This document shows, one piece after another, positions 36,234-46,455 of a DNA stretch of 64,000 nt. Position 1 is the first letter of the stretch, and the number at the start of each line of letters is the position of its first letter. The stretch is from the NCBI RefSeq assembly GCF_033597815.2, contig NZ_CP166245.1, positions 2,790,001 through 2,854,000 of the forward strand, written 5' to 3'. The notes under the pieces were generated by a model. It was not told where the DNA came from, ran no database searches, and saw only the letters and a program-made list of their open reading frames with translations. This DNA comes from Staphylococcus sp. KG4-3. GTDB lineage: Bacteria; Bacillota; Bacilli; Staphylococcales; Staphylococcaceae. A program made the translations under genes and the position numbers.

Positions 36234-37421
36234 CTAGTTCGATTTATAGGGTATAGGCCGTTTCGTCACACTTAATATCATTATGCAAATCACAAGCAGG
36301 CCACAAATAATATACATCCATTTAAATCCTAGTACATCAGATAGAGGTCCCATTATGACACTTCCCAAAGAAATACCTAAATCTGCACATGCAATAAACA
36401 AACCCAATAGCATGTTACGCCCTACTTTAGGTAAGACAAAGCTTAGATAAGACGTTAATGTTGGGTATACCAATGCTTGTGTCATACCGATTAATATTGC
36501 GCTCGCATAGAAAATAAAGACGCCTACTTGCGGTCCAAAAGCCACAACAAAAGATGCAATCATTAATAACGATAATACAATCACCATAAATTTTGGATGC
36601 CATAATCCATCCGATGGGATATATTTTCTTAAATAAAGTCTTGCTACAACCACTGCTATAGCTTGAATAGTTAGGAATATACCCGCACTAGCAAAACCAT
36701 AATTCACAGTGTACAACGGAACAAAAGTACTTACCGCACCAAACACAATCGACGCTACAATCATGATTAAACCACTATTGAACAACTCTTTGTTTTTGAA
36801 AAACTGAGCAAATACCGTAACCGCATTAAATGACATTTTTTCAATTTTATGGGACGTATCTGGTTCTTGTTCGGCAATTCTGACGCGATAACCAAAAAAC
36901 GTGGTGGATAGCGCAATAAAAATAATAACAATCGCAAAAATAGATATATTATCAGCGTGCCAAATACCAATAGCTATAATAGGACCAATCAAATTAGGAA
37001 TTGTCGAAAATAGTGAATACAACGAAACCCCTTCTGAACGATGCTCTTCTGGTAAGGCATCAATAATTCCTAGTTGTAATGACATCGAGAAGAATGCTGT
37101 ACATACACCTTGCATCACACGTGCCAAGAAATATCCTTCTAATCCAGTAAAACCGTATAGAATTAAAGCAATTGCATTAATAATTAAAATGATACGCAAT
37201 ACTTTAATCGGGCCAACACGTGCAATAATTTGTCCTGCCCAAGGTCTAAATACCATAGCAGTTAGCATATAAGCACCCATTACAATACCGATAACTGTAT
37301 TTGAAGCTCCAATATCATGTCCTCGTAATGGTATAAAGACATTCAAAATAGCATTAGCACTAAAAAACATTAATGTTAGTATATATAGTCTCAAAAAAGG
37401 CCATGCCATAGCACCTTTCAT
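36234..37421 (-). CDS. cntE: Staphylopine exporter, MFS
   Basis: 395 residues, about 12 membrane helices; motif A is RPWAGQIIARVGPIKVLR (about 59-76). It lies 11 bases after cntF at the end of the cnt operon, the position of cntE in S. aureus, where it exports metal-free staphylopine. AAGGAG lies seven bases before ATG 37421. Assignment rests on position as much as sequence. Without export, the metallophore would accumulate inside and chelate cytoplasmic metal. Confidence 0.88.
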   Translation of the reverse strand: MKGAMAWPFLRLYILTLMFFSANAILNVFIPLRGHDIGASNTVIGIVMGAYMLTAMVFRPWAGQIIARVGPIKVLRIILIINAIALILYGFTGLEGYFLARVMQGVCTAFFSMSLQLGIIDALPEEHRSEGVSLYSLFSTIPNLIGPIIAIGIWHADNISIFAIVIIFIALSTTFFGYRVRIAEQEPDTSHKIEKMSFNAVTVFAQFFKNKELFNSGLIMIVASIVFGAVSTFVPLYTVNYGFASAGIFLTIQAIAVVVARLYLRKYIPSDGLWHPKFMVIVLSLLMIASFVVAFGPQVGVFIFYASAILIGMTQALVYPTLTSYLSFVLPKVGRNMLLGLFIACADLGISLGSVIMGPLSDVLGFKWMYIICGLLVICIMILSVTKRPIPYKSN

Positions 37422-37432
37422 TGTCTCACTCC

Positions 37433-38182
37433 TTAGAATGATAATTGTTTTTCAATCAATGCTTTTGTATAAGCATTATCACTTAGATGTAAATCTTTGG
37501 TTGCAATTTGTTCTTCAATTTTACCGTTTTTAAAAATAATTAACTGCTCACATAAATAGGTGGCAGCTTGAATATCATGAGTAATAAAAATATAACTTAA
37601 CTGCCTTTTCGAGCGTAAATTTACTAACAAATCTAAAATTTGGGTTTGAATAGACATATCTAAAGAACTGATTGCTTCATCAAACAAAATATATTTAGGA
37701 TTCATGCATATAGCGCGCGCTATCGCCACACGTTGCGCTTCACCGCCGGATAACATATTTGGATATTTATCCATGTATACTTTCGATAATCCAACTTCTT
37801 CTAATAATTCAATAGCTCGTGCCTCCATGACTGCTTTAGATTGATTGTCACACTGGCACATCACTTCTAATAATATTTCTTTCACAGATTGGAATGGATG
37901 TAATGAAGATGTGTAATCTTGAAAAACCGCACTTATTTGATGATTTCTCACCTTTTTCTTATACATTGCCTGATCATTCAACGTTACTGAACCTTTGTTA
38001 GGTTTCTCAATACCTAATACCATCCTACTCAATGTTGATTTTCCACTACCACTCTCACCGATAATTGCAATTGCTTTACCAACTGGACATTCAAAGGACA
38101 CATCTTTAACAATAGGGGTCATGCTACGCCGAAATATGTGTGAACGCGAATACGATTTTTCAACATTCATGATCTTAAGCAT
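37433..38182 (-). CDS. cntF: Staphylopine ABC importer, ATPase subunit CntF
   Basis: 249 residues from ATG 38182 (AAGGGG eight bases upstream; GTG 38191 overlaps that site). It is an OppF-type ATPase: Walker A AIIGESGSGKSTLSR (about residues 40-54), signature MLSGGEAQRVAIARAI (about 141-156), Walker B KYILFDEAISSLD (about 160-172), and an H-loop ITHD. With CntD it powers uptake of metal-loaded staphylopine through CntBC. Its start overlaps the cntD end by eight bases. Confidence 0.92.
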   Translation of the reverse strand: MLKIMNVEKSYSRSHIFRRSMTPIVKDVSFECPVGKAIAIIGESGSGKSTLSRMVLGIEKPNKGSVTLNDQAMYKKKVRNHQISAVFQDYTSSLHPFQSVKEILLEVMCQCDNQSKAVMEARAIELLEEVGLSKVYMDKYPNMLSGGEAQRVAIARAICMNPKYILFDEAISSLDMSIQTQILDLLVNLRSKRQLSYIFITHDIQAATYLCEQLIIFKNGKIEEQIATKDLHLSDNAYTKALIEKQLSF

Positions 38183-38990
38183 TTGAGTCACCCCTTAATA
38201 CAGATTTAAAATAATCATTAACTTTTTTTCGTGTGGATAATAAATACTGAGTATACTCTTGTTGTGGTTGGTAGAGTACCGCTTCTCTAGTGCCTTCTTC
38301 AATAAGTTTTCCATGCCTCATCACAACTACTCGATCTGCGATATGATTAATCACTGTTAAGTCATGTGAAATAAAGATCATGGCGCAATCGAAATGATGC
38401 TTAATATCTTTAAACGCCTGTAACACATCATATTGTGTAATAGTGTCTAAAGCTGTCGTCGGTTCATCTGCAATAATTAATTTGGGTTTTAATGCCAAAG
38501 CTAAAGCGATCATCATACGCTGTAACATCCCCCCAGATAACATATAAGGGTATGACTTTAATATCTGTTTGGGATTGTTTAACCCCATATAATCCATATA
38601 TTCTATCAAAGTTGCTTCGATTTCTTGAATAGATTGTTGCGTATGAACCTTCATAGTTTCGATCAATTGCTTGCCCACTGTAGATGATGGATCGAATGCA
38701 CGGCTACCTTGTTGCATAACCATCGCAATATCTTTACCTCTATACTTCTTTAACTGCATCTCTGACAAAGTAAGCATTTGTATATTATTAAATGTCACCG
38801 TCCCTTCAACACTTAAGCGCTTAGGATTTAAACCTACTAAAGCTTTACATGTGACTGACTTACCACTACCACTTTCACCAATAATACCTAGCACTTCACC
38901 TTTATCCACTGTAAAGTTCACATCGTTAACAATGGTCTGATTTGTCCAACTATCTTTGATAAACAGATGGCGTACTGTTAATAACGTCAT
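38175..38990 (-). CDS. cntD: Staphylopine ABC importer, ATPase subunit CntD
   Basis: 271 residues, OppD-type ATPase. Walker A is GIIGESGSGKSVTCKALVG (about residues 35-53), the Q-loop MVMQQGSRAFDP, signature MLSGGMLQRMMIALAL (about 151-166) and Walker B KLIIADEPTTALD. It overlaps cntC by four bases (ATGA) and cntF by eight. It forms the ATPase heterodimer with CntF. Confidence 0.92.
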   Translation of the reverse strand: MTLLTVRHLFIKDSWTNQTIVNDVNFTVDKGEVLGIIGESGSGKSVTCKALVGLNPKRLSVEGTVTFNNIQMLTLSEMQLKKYRGKDIAMVMQQGSRAFDPSSTVGKQLIETMKVHTQQSIQEIEATLIEYMDYMGLNNPKQILKSYPYMLSGGMLQRMMIALALALKPKLIIADEPTTALDTITQYDVLQAFKDIKHHFDCAMIFISHDLTVINHIADRVVVMRHGKLIEEGTREAVLYQPQQEYTQYLLSTRKKVNDYFKSVLRGDSNA

Positions 38991-39856
38991 AATTGCACCA
39001 ATCCTTTCTTCACAGAACGTAGTTTTTTCTTTGAAGATATCCTTGGATCAATCGCAATTTGTAATGCATCTGATAAAAAGTTAAATGCCATAACTATAAT
39101 AACGATTGCAATACCTGGAGCAAACATCATTTCTGGATGAGTGAACATAACTTTTCTAGCTTCATTGAGCATCATACCCCATTCAGCAGTCGGTGCTTTA
39201 ACACCTAACCCTAAAAATGAAAACCCAGATATTTGTAAAATCATGGAACACATAGAACTACTTGAGATTATTGCAATATCACCAAGTGTCAACGGCATAA
39301 TATGTCTGCGAATAATTTTCAAATCACTCATGCCAATTGTCTTGGCAAATTTAACATGGTCTGAGGCAGTATATTGCATAACGCTTGTGCGAATCACACG
39401 GCAAAACCATGCCCAGCGCGTTAAAATAAATGCCATAATAATATTTTCAGCACCCATACCAAATAAAGCAATCAGTGCGAGTGTAACAACATAACTAGGG
39501 AATGCTAACATCACATCACACATACGCATGATAAGTGCATCAATATAACCCCGGAAGTATCCAGAAACAAAACCTAATATGGCACCAACTAAAACAGAAA
39601 TAAAGAGCGCTACAAAAACATATAATAAGCTAGGTCTAATCGCATAAATCAACCTCGTTAAAATATCTCGTCCTAAATGATCAGTACCTAAGAAATGTTG
39701 TAAACTTATTCCACTATATTTGTTAGCTGTATCAATATGGTTAGGATCGTGTGTTGTCACTAAAGGGGCTGCAAAACCTAACACAACATATAAGATAATA
39801 ATGCCTAGAGCAACCACGGCACCCCTATCCTGTAATAAACGTTTTAAAATAATCAT
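38987..39856 (-). CDS. cntC: Staphylopine ABC importer, permease CntC
   Basis: 289 residues from ATG 39856 (GGGAGG seven bases upstream). It is a DppC/OppC-type permease: HFLGTDHLGRDILTRLIYAI near residues 50-69, and the binding-protein-dependent transport EAA loop YTASDHVKFAKTIGMSDLKIIRRHIMP (about 162-188, reported in part). It has six helices. Its ATG shares one base with the cntB stop (TGATG), indicating coupled translation. Confidence 0.92.
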   Translation of the reverse strand: MIILKRLLQDRGAVVALGIIILYVVLGFAAPLVTTHDPNHIDTANKYSGISLQHFLGTDHLGRDILTRLIYAIRPSLLYVFVALFISVLVGAILGFVSGYFRGYIDALIMRMCDVMLAFPSYVVTLALIALFGMGAENIIMAFILTRWAWFCRVIRTSVMQYTASDHVKFAKTIGMSDLKIIRRHIMPLTLGDIAIISSSSMCSMILQISGFSFLGLGVKAPTAEWGMMLNEARKVMFTHPEMMFAPGIAIVIIVMAFNFLSDALQIAIDPRISSKKKLRSVKKGLVQL

Positions 39857-40788
39857 CAAGATGCCTCCCTTAATCTTGGATTCAAGAGTGCATTGATTAT
39901 ATCTGCTAATGTATTAAATACAACAAATAGTATAGCCACAATTAATACATACGCTTGTATGACAGGAAAATCATGTTCTAATATGGCTTTCAAGCTTAAT
40001 TGTCCTAATCCTGGCCAAGCAAATATATACTCGATTACTACTAACCCACCCATAATCATTGGTATAGACATGCAGAAGATTGAGACAGCAACTTGTAATG
40101 CATTACGTAATACGTGCAGCATTAAAGTTGTCGATTTAACACCGCATGCTTTCAAATAAAGTACATAGTCTTCATTTAACTGCTCAACAATTGAACGCCT
40201 AATATTTCTAAAGTAAATACCAGCATATGCAATTGTAATAACAACAACTGGCAATATGTAACTTTCAGGACCTGTCAGTCCAGAAGTTGGCAATAAATTT
40301 AAATTTACAGAAACGTAAATAATTAACATCGAAGCAATCCAATAAGACGGTAAGCCTGTTAGAAAGAAAGCCACAGAACGTATCGCACGATCTGCAAATC
40401 TCCCTCTTGTTAAGGCACTGACCACCCCTAAAATAATTGATGTAATCATTACCGTAATGCTAGAAATAATAGTTAGTTTTAAGGTGTTTAAAAATGCTGG
40501 ACCAATACGTTCTGCAACAGGATCCCCTGTAATATAACTCGTACCAAAATCTAACTGCAATGCTTGTAATAGCCAATTCATATATTGCATCAATAACGGG
40601 TCATTTAATCCGTACTTCTCATTTGTTTCTTCAATTAATTGTGGTGATACATCTGGCGTGCCTTGCGCATGTAAAATTGTAACCGCCGGGTTTTCATCTG
40701 TTATATAGGTTAGTAGAAATGTCATAAAACTTACTACAATCATCAGTGGAACCATAATCATCATGCGCTTTAAAATAAATTTGAACAT
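39856..40788 (-). CDS. cntB: Staphylopine ABC importer, permease CntB
   Basis: 310 residues, DppB/OppB-type permease with six helices. It starts MFKFILKRMMIMVPLMIVVS, then EKYGLNDPLLMQYMNWLLQALQLDFGTSY (about 53-81; the conserved YGLD-P-x-x-x-Q-Y core), and carries the EAA loop ALNEDYVLYLKACGVKSTTLMLHVLRN-like segment around residue 200. AAAGGAG lies ahead of ATG 40788. The cntA stop is 15 bases upstream. Confidence 0.92.
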   Translation of the reverse strand: MFKFILKRMMIMVPLMIVVSFMTFLLTYITDENPAVTILHAQGTPDVSPQLIEETNEKYGLNDPLLMQYMNWLLQALQLDFGTSYITGDPVAERIGPAFLNTLKLTIISSITVMITSIILGVVSALTRGRFADRAIRSVAFFLTGLPSYWIASMLIIYVSVNLNLLPTSGLTGPESYILPVVVITIAYAGIYFRNIRRSIVEQLNEDYVLYLKACGVKSTTLMLHVLRNALQVAVSIFCMSIPMIMGGLVVIEYIFAWPGLGQLSLKAILEHDFPVIQAYVLIVAILFVVFNTLADIINALLNPRLREAS

Positions 40789-40803
40789 TATAAATGCACT
40801 CCT

Positions 40804-42402
40804 TTATTTAAATTGCATTTCATTAAAAGGCAATTCATATTGCGACTGTGTAAATGATAATTTCTCTAAATCATTAGGTGCAACCACTGTCATTCTACCG
40901 TGTGATATAGGAATGAAAATACCTTCATCATCTATTTGTTGTAAAATTTGTTTATATGCATCAGAACGTTGTTTACTATCCTGAATTTTAAATGATTCCT
41001 CAATATTGTCGTACAGCTCATTCTTATTAGCGATACCTGATGTCGCACTTTCATAACCATTACTTGCTTTAAATGCGCTAATTGTACTTTGTGGATCATA
41101 CAATAATCCCCAAGTTTGATTAAACATCAAGTCATAATCACCAGATGTACGACGTTCAGCAACTTTGTCCGATGTATCACCATTAATTTGTAATTGAACT
41201 CCCATTTTCTTAAATTCTGCTTGTAAAAATTCTGCTTGTTCTTTTTGATTTGTTGAGCCTTTGTCATAATACATAGTCATTGTTAATTCTTTACCATCTT
41301 TTTTGCGGACATTACTATCTTCTGTTTGTTTCCATCCCGCTTCATCTAAGAGTGCTTCCGCCTTTTTCACATCATATTTACGTGTAGGCATGTCAAAATT
41401 AATGTCTGTAACATTCTTCGCGAATAGTTGTGCTGCCGGCTTTTCTTCGCCATCTAAGATTTCTTTAGATATTTTATCTCTATTTACCATATGACCAATC
41501 GCTTGCCTTACAGTTTTATCGCTCACTGGACTGTCCTTTTTACCAGAATTTGCCACTAACATTTTTGTATTCATTGGTTGGCTATGTTTTACTTGGTAAT
41601 CACCAGAATCTTTCAACTGTTTTAAAGCATCTTTATCTAAACTATCTGTACCTCTATCGTCTGTGAAAGCAAAGTTTGTCTCACCTTTTTTCATTGATAA
41701 AAAGGCAGTCTCACCTGCTGGCATTACTTTTGCTTGTATTTTGTTTAACTTTGATTTTTTGCCCCAATAATCATTGTTTTTATTAAAATCTGCTGACTCG
41801 TCTTTTTTATGTTCACCAAGTTTAAATGGACCTGTGCCATCAAATGATTTTACACCATTCTTAGTTCCATCATCCTTAAAATCCTTTGGAGATACAAATA
41901 CATATGGTCGCGGCATTGCTAATTCTGCTAAAGCTGGCTGATATGGTTCTGTTAACTGAAGTTCGATGGTGTATTTGTCTTTAACACTGACATTATCAAT
42001 TAATGTTGAAATCTTTAACCATGAATGCAATTTTTTATTTTGTTGAACTGCATCAATATTTTTCTTAACTGCCTCAGCGTCAAACCCTGTACCATCGTGG
42101 AATTTAACATCATCACGCAAATGGAAAGTATACGTTTTACCATCATCAGACACATCCCAACTTTTAGCTAACAATGGCTTGATACCGTCTTTAGTATTAC
42201 GTATAAGTGGCTCATAAATCATGCTTTCTGCAGACATAGATCCGCCATATACATGTGGATTCATATCACCAATATCTTTCACTGTTGTATACGTTAACTG
42301 CTTATTCTCTTTCTTTTCCTCTATGCCTTTACCGTTTCCACATCCCGCTAAAATAATGCCTGATGTAATTAATACTGCACTCATCTTAGTAATTTTGTTC
42401 AT
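40804..42402 (-). CDS. cntA: Staphylopine-binding lipoprotein CntA
   Basis: 532 residues. The signal peptide ends in lipobox LAGC (Cys about residue 21), so the protein is anchored outside the membrane. It is an SBP family 5 (DppA/NikA-type) protein: YEPLIRNTKDGIKPLLAKSWDVSDDGKTYTFHLRDDVKFHDGTGF spans about residues 66-110 (conserved landmarks LLAKSW, FHLR and KFHDG). In S. aureus CntA captures staphylopine complexes of nickel, cobalt, zinc and other metals. AGAGG lies before ATG 42402. It lies 110 bases after cntM with no clear terminator between them. Confidence 0.93.
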   Translation of the reverse strand: MNKITKMSAVLITSGIILAGCGNGKGIEEKKENKQLTYTTVKDIGDMNPHVYGGSMSAESMIYEPLIRNTKDGIKPLLAKSWDVSDDGKTYTFHLRDDVKFHDGTGFDAEAVKKNIDAVQQNKKLHSWLKISTLIDNVSVKDKYTIELQLTEPYQPALAELAMPRPYVFVSPKDFKDDGTKNGVKSFDGTGPFKLGEHKKDESADFNKNNDYWGKKSKLNKIQAKVMPAGETAFLSMKKGETNFAFTDDRGTDSLDKDALKQLKDSGDYQVKHSQPMNTKMLVANSGKKDSPVSDKTVRQAIGHMVNRDKISKEILDGEEKPAAQLFAKNVTDINFDMPTRKYDVKKAEALLDEAGWKQTEDSNVRKKDGKELTMTMYYDKGSTNQKEQAEFLQAEFKKMGVQLQINGDTSDKVAERRTSGDYDLMFNQTWGLLYDPQSTISAFKASNGYESATSGIANKNELYDNIEESFKIQDSKQRSDAYKQILQQIDDEGIFIPISHGRMTVVAPNDLEKLSFTQSQYELPFNEMQFK

Positions 42403-42512
42403 TATTTTTCCTCTTTTTCATTTAAAAATTGTAATATCATTTATACTTGTGTGGAGAATACTTATGTAAAACCAAAAAATATTTAATATTTTTATATTAC
42501 AAATCCTTATTA

Positions 42513-43811
42513 CTAAATTTTATCTTTGGTATCTAAAAACTCCTCTACCAAAGATTTATCATCTTTAAATAAGTTCATAGTGAATTGTGATGATAGTTGT
42601 CGGTTATGGTTATGCTTTTTATAGTCCTGACAATATTGTTCATAACGTTCCATAAATGTATCAATCATTGGTGTCTCAACATCTAATAGCTTGCCAATAT
42701 GTTGAATAATTGAAGTACGGTAATAATCCTCACTTGGCATGCGTGGTATGTGCACGGCACCTTGTTCATTTTCATAAAGTTGCTTAAACGGCACCGCCGA
42801 AAAATCAAAATAGCGCCCGTGTTTATCAGGTTCAGAAAACGGATCAATTAATATCGCTGTATACCTCACATATAGTAAATATTCTTGATAAATTGGTGGT
42901 AACTTTTCAAAACTGTAGATGTCATCATCCGCTAATGTCTCAGGATGCACAGGATAGTTGTCTTTCACCATAAATTCCAAAAGGTTGACTGACCGCACAC
43001 TAAATTTTGCCAAAATGTTCATCAACTCTGTCCACATCAAGCGCATTTCATGAATGAGCGTCATCGTAATTGGGCCTTCTGGAAATAGCTTATATACATA
43101 AACAGGTACTTCTGTCCCTTCAAAAATAACTTTTAATGAAAAATCATTCATAAATAATGGCGGGTGCACATACAAAGAACTATTGCGTGTTTCAGCATGT
43201 AAAGGTGTTGGCATATCTATCAAATTTATGTGGAATTGCTTGAACACATTTTTTAAATAATTGATTGTTGCTGAATGCTCACGATTAGAACCTACGTATA
43301 ATTTCGTCTTCAACCCAGTTGTTACAACATGATTAGGTTGCTCAGTATCATACAAACGCGTGTCACCCAGATATGTAGAAAATGATATAACTTCAATATC
43401 TTTATTAAAGTTAGCCATATGCTGCTCTACAATCATTTGTGAACCAAATGTAGGTGATACTAACAAGATACGCTTTACTTTTTCTAATATTGCTGTCGAT
43501 AGCTGTGCCAATGTACTATGATATGCGTCTGCAGTACACGCCATAATAATCGTGTCATAGTAATCATTAACAACTTCTATATCTTCATACAAATGATTAA
43601 TTTGGAAGCGGCCAGCCATGTGTTTATGGGCATCATTTTGCGTCGTTACTTTAAAGCATTTATCGTTTTGATATGCTTGAAATAACTTTTTTGATTTCAA
43701 CGAGGTTGAGGCACGACCTACCATATCTATTTGTTTGTCTGTTGTTAGATGACACAGATTGGCCAATTGAATTGCAACTGGCCCCGTACCTATAATTAAC
43801 ATTTTAGACAT
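42513..43811 (-). CDS. cntM: Staphylopine synthase (opine dehydrogenase) CntM
   Basis: 432 residues. The N-terminal NADPH-binding fold [17 protein letters not shown] (4-20) and the overall length fit the opine metallophore dehydrogenases (DUF2338). It reductively condenses the CntL product with pyruvate to finish staphylopine. ATG 43811 lies inside the cntL end (eight-base overlap). Confidence 0.92.
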   Translation of the reverse strand: MSKMLIIGTGPVAIQLANLCHLTTDKQIDMVGRASTSLKSKKLFQAYQNDKCFKVTTQNDAHKHMAGRFQINHLYEDIEVVNDYYDTIIMACTADAYHSTLAQLSTAILEKVKRILLVSPTFGSQMIVEQHMANFNKDIEVISFSTYLGDTRLYDTEQPNHVVTTGLKTKLYVGSNREHSATINYLKNVFKQFHINLIDMPTPLHAETRNSSLYVHPPLFMNDFSLKVIFEGTEVPVYVYKLFPEGPITMTLIHEMRLMWTELMNILAKFSVRSVNLLEFMVKDNYPVHPETLADDDIYSFEKLPPIYQEYLLYVRYTAILIDPFSEPDKHGRYFDFSAVPFKQLYENEQGAVHIPRMPSEDYYRTSIIQHIGKLLDVETPMIDTFMERYEQYCQDYKKHNHNRQLSSQFTMNLFKDDKSLVEEFLDTKDKI

Positions 43812-44622
43812 CCGCTACACCAACCTTTATTGCTGCCTTACGATATAAAGCAATATCAAAAATTTGATTAGATTGTATACGCTTCTCTACACATTGCCAT
43901 TTATCTACACTAGTTTTCTTAGAAGGATAATTAAATAGCGATTTGATTCCGTCACCAAATCGCATTGCAACAACAACATTTTCATTCGTTAAATCATAAA
44001 GTTGGTCTAATATGGCATATTTAATTGGAATTGTTGAACTAAATATAATATGCGTCACTTCTTTGATATCAACTAATTGGTCTACTGTCTGATTTGTAAT
44101 CTCTATATCTTCATTTGGTGCTAATACTTTAACAATCTTTTGACCTAAATCAACTGCCATTGAATCAATATCAATGCCAATAACAGAAGCACCCGTCTCC
44201 TTAGCCACTTGAATGAGTGTCATAGGATATGCACCAGATCCAACTAACAATAATTTGTCATTTTCAGTTATATGACATTGTCCAAATTCCTCATTAATAC
44301 AGTGCTCTATGTTGTCAAAGTAGCCTGAAGTAGAAGCCTTACCGTCTAATAAACGTTGCGCTCGAATAACTTCTACTTGTTTAACACATTGGGCGGATAT
44401 GAATTGAAGTCTCAATGTAAGATGTTCTTTTACCGCTTCATCTTCCCAATCTTCATACAATCTTCTAAAAACTGGATTTAATATAAACTGACTATACTCA
44501 TCCACTAATATTTCTAATTCATCAATGTAATCACTGTTTTTCAAGACATTTTCATATAGTGTTTCAAAGTTCAATAAATATTTATGTAATATAGCGCTAA
44601 TCTCTTTCTCTAAATTATTCAT
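43804..44622 (-). CDS. cntL: D-histidine 2-aminobutanoyltransferase CntL
   Basis: 272 residues, a nicotianamine synthase-like enzyme. It transfers the aminobutyrate group of S-adenosylmethionine to D-histidine. The SAM-binding fold is [30 protein letters not shown] (about residues 125-154; core GSGAYPMT and GIDID). AGGAGG spans the cntK stop and sets up ATG 44622. Confidence 0.92.
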   Translation of the reverse strand: MNNLEKEISAILHKYLLNFETLYENVLKNSDYIDELEILVDEYSQFILNPVFRRLYEDWEDEAVKEHLTLRLQFISAQCVKQVEVIRAQRLLDGKASTSGYFDNIEHCINEEFGQCHITENDKLLLVGSGAYPMTLIQVAKETGASVIGIDIDSMAVDLGQKIVKVLAPNEDIEITNQTVDQLVDIKEVTHIIFSSTIPIKYAILDQLYDLTNENVVVAMRFGDGIKSLFNYPSKKTSVDKWQCVEKRIQSNQIFDIALYRKAAIKVGVADV

Positions 44623-44631
44623 TTCAGCCTC

Positions 44632-45453
44632 CTATTCTATAAATGCTTTTCCTGTTGCTACAGTTGAGACTTGCCCTTTAATGGAAGTTTGGAATCCAGA
44701 CTTTGGACATTTCCTAGATGTTACTAAAATGTTGCCACCTGGTTGATGAACCATAAAGTCCTCACATGCACTTTCAGCTTTATAATTTTTAAAAATCCCT
44801 ATCGATGCAGTACCAGAACCACAACTATTTTCCCAAACTAAACTTTTAATTTCTGGTATAAAAATAAGTGGCTTAAGAAACTGACGTTGTTCATCAAATA
44901 ACATGATACCTATCGTTTTATACTTATTACTCCATGTTTGCTGACGGACAAATTGTTCAACTTGATGTTGCAATTCTGTAGTAACTTCAGTGACTGGAAC
45001 AACAAAATGCACATATGACTCATATACAATTTCTATTGCATGTCGTTGTTGTTGATCAATATTAAGCTTTACTCCGGACACGTGCTGTGCTTGGGGCATA
45101 CTGACTTCATAATGTTGATTGCTATGTACTTCACACTGAACCAACCCTGAACATCCTGAAACTTTTATTGCACATTGCCTTTCTTGCAATATGTTACTTT
45201 CTTGTAAGTAATGTATGTATGACATTGTGGCATTACCACAAAATTCATTTCCGCTCATAACTAAATGGCAATTTCTATTTAAATCCGTATTGGTAGACTC
45301 TACAAATCCAACTTGCTCACAACAAACATGACTCGTTGTCATTAATTGATTAGCTATGTTTGCGTAATCTCTTGAATCATGTTGCGAATGCACTAGTATC
45401 GTCATATTCCCCGATGGATTATACTTAGAAAATTCTATAACCTTTCGATTCAT
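44632..45453 (-). CDS. cntK: Histidine racemase CntK
   Basis: 273 residues, diaminopimelate epimerase-like fold. It converts L-histidine to D-histidine for staphylopine. The two catalytic cysteines are in place: Cys72 in SGNEFCGNATMSY and Cys211 in VWENSCGSGTASIG. AAGGAG lies six bases before ATG 45453. It is the first gene of the cnt operon; the promoter, a Zur-type palindrome and a Fur-like box lie 80-160 bases upstream. Confidence 0.93.
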   Translation of the reverse strand: MNRKVIEFSKYNPSGNMTILVHSQHDSRDYANIANQLMTTSHVCCEQVGFVESTNTDLNRNCHLVMSGNEFCGNATMSYIHYLQESNILQERQCAIKVSGCSGLVQCEVHSNQHYEVSMPQAQHVSGVKLNIDQQQRHAIEIVYESYVHFVVPVTEVTTELQHQVEQFVRQQTWSNKYKTIGIMLFDEQRQFLKPLIFIPEIKSLVWENSCGSGTASIGIFKNYKAESACEDFMVHQPGGNILVTSRKCPKSGFQTSIKGQVSTVATGKAFIE

Positions 45454-45533
45454 ACGACTCTCCTTCTACTTAAAATTATTTTATGTAAGCCTGCTAACAT
45501 TGATTAAAAAACTTCAGATTATTGCGCAGTCTT

Positions 45534-45560
45534 ATCAAATCGTAACAGTTACGATTTGAT
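45534..45560. promoter_or_regulatory. Zur box upstream of cntK
   Basis: A perfect 27-base palindrome: arm ATCAAATCGTAAC, central A, arm GTTACGATTTGAT. The core AAATCGTAA-C-A-G-TTACGATTT matches the staphylococcal Zur consensus. It lies just downstream of the -10 box, so zinc-loaded Zur would block the start of transcription. Zinc repression of cnt is known in S. aureus. Confidence 0.85.
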
Positions 45561-45564
45561 TTAT

Positions 45565-45614
45565 ATAATATATCGGTCTTGTATAGTTGTCAATACAAAT
45601 GATAATATTTTTCA
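45565..45614 (-). promoter_or_regulatory. cnt operon promoter with Fur-like box
   Basis: Minus-strand -35 TTGACA (45593-45588) and -10 TATTAT (45570-45565) are separated by exactly 17 bases. Immediately upstream, TGATAAT-A-TTTTTCA (45600-45614) resembles the 7-1-7 Fur box with two mismatches. Dual Zur/Fur control of cnt is described for S. aureus. Confidence 0.75.
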
Positions 45615-45695
45615 ATTAATAGTTATTAAAAAAACTTAAATTGTGCTTTTATTGTAGAAAATATATGTAGACTTTTTAAAATTTTCATAAAAAAT

Positions 45696-45747
45696 AAAGC
45701 CCAATCATTCACTAATACATAAAAAGTACTGTAAATGACGAGGCTTT
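45696..45747 (-). terminator. Terminator of the lipoprotein gene at 45874
   Basis: AAAGCC and TCATT pair with AATGA and GGCTTT, with small internal loops. It lies beyond the stop of the lipoprotein gene and before the cnt promoter. It is weaker than the other stems here. Confidence 0.55.
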
Positions 45748-45873
45748 GTAGGTTTTATTTGTTAGTTATAACTTTAAAATATATGATAATAATTAAGTTT
45801 TATGACTATTAATATATTATAAGCTGATCTTTGTGCTAATTTCATAGTTACACTTGTCACTATGTCTAAATTC

Positions 45874-46455
45874 TTATTTTTTAAAAGCTATCGTCTTAAT
45901 ATTATGTTTTGTTAAAAACGCTTCTATTTTCTCTTGTTGTCGACCATTAACGATATTATTATGCTTTTGTAATCTTTCTTTTTCATTTTCTGTTAAGTTT
46001 TGTTTAGCAAATATGTCATCAATACCCTTATTTGCTTCACTAATATACTCACTTATTTGATGGGAAGGTTTGTTATATTCTTTTGAAATCTCGTTGTTTT
46101 CTATATATGACTTAAAATTCTCATCATTAGTTGTTAAAAGACTTTTAGATTTATTTAACTTAGCCATTTCATCTTTATTTAACTTTTCATCAGAGTCTAT
46201 TTTTTCTTCTAGCTCATCTTTTACTCTATTTATCTTCTCATCTGTATCTAGATATATTTTGATACTTCGCTTTATTTCAGAATTAGAAAGTTCAGTATCA
46301 GCTTTATCACTATTAAATATATCATCGGGCAATTTTTGGTTAACTGTCTGGTGTGTGTTCTCATCTGTATTATCTTGATCAGCTACATCATTATCACAAG
46401 CTGTAGCCAGAACTACAAAAAATATCATCAATATACTCAAGAAATAAAATTTCAT
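45874..46455 (-). CDS. Small charged lipoprotein (NDxxF-motif-like)
   Basis: 193 residues from ATG 46455 (AGGAG about eight bases upstream). A signal peptide ends in lipobox LATAC (Cys about residue 20). The mature part is acidic/basic and helical, rich in Lys, Glu and Asp, with PDDIFNSDKADTELSNSEIK near the start and RQQEKIEAFLTKHN at the end. It reminds me of the staphylococcal 'NDxxF motif' lipoproteins, some of which lie near cnt; the motif here reads DDIF. It is probably a surface protein; its function is unknown. Confidence 0.6.
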   Translation of the reverse strand: MKFYFLSILMIFFVVLATACDNDVADQDNTDENTHQTVNQKLPDDIFNSDKADTELSNSEIKRSIKIYLDTDEKINRVKDELEEKIDSDEKLNKDEMAKLNKSKSLLTTNDENFKSYIENNEISKEYNKPSHQISEYISEANKGIDDIFAKQNLTENEKERLQKHNNIVNGRQQEKIEAFLTKHNIKTIAFKK

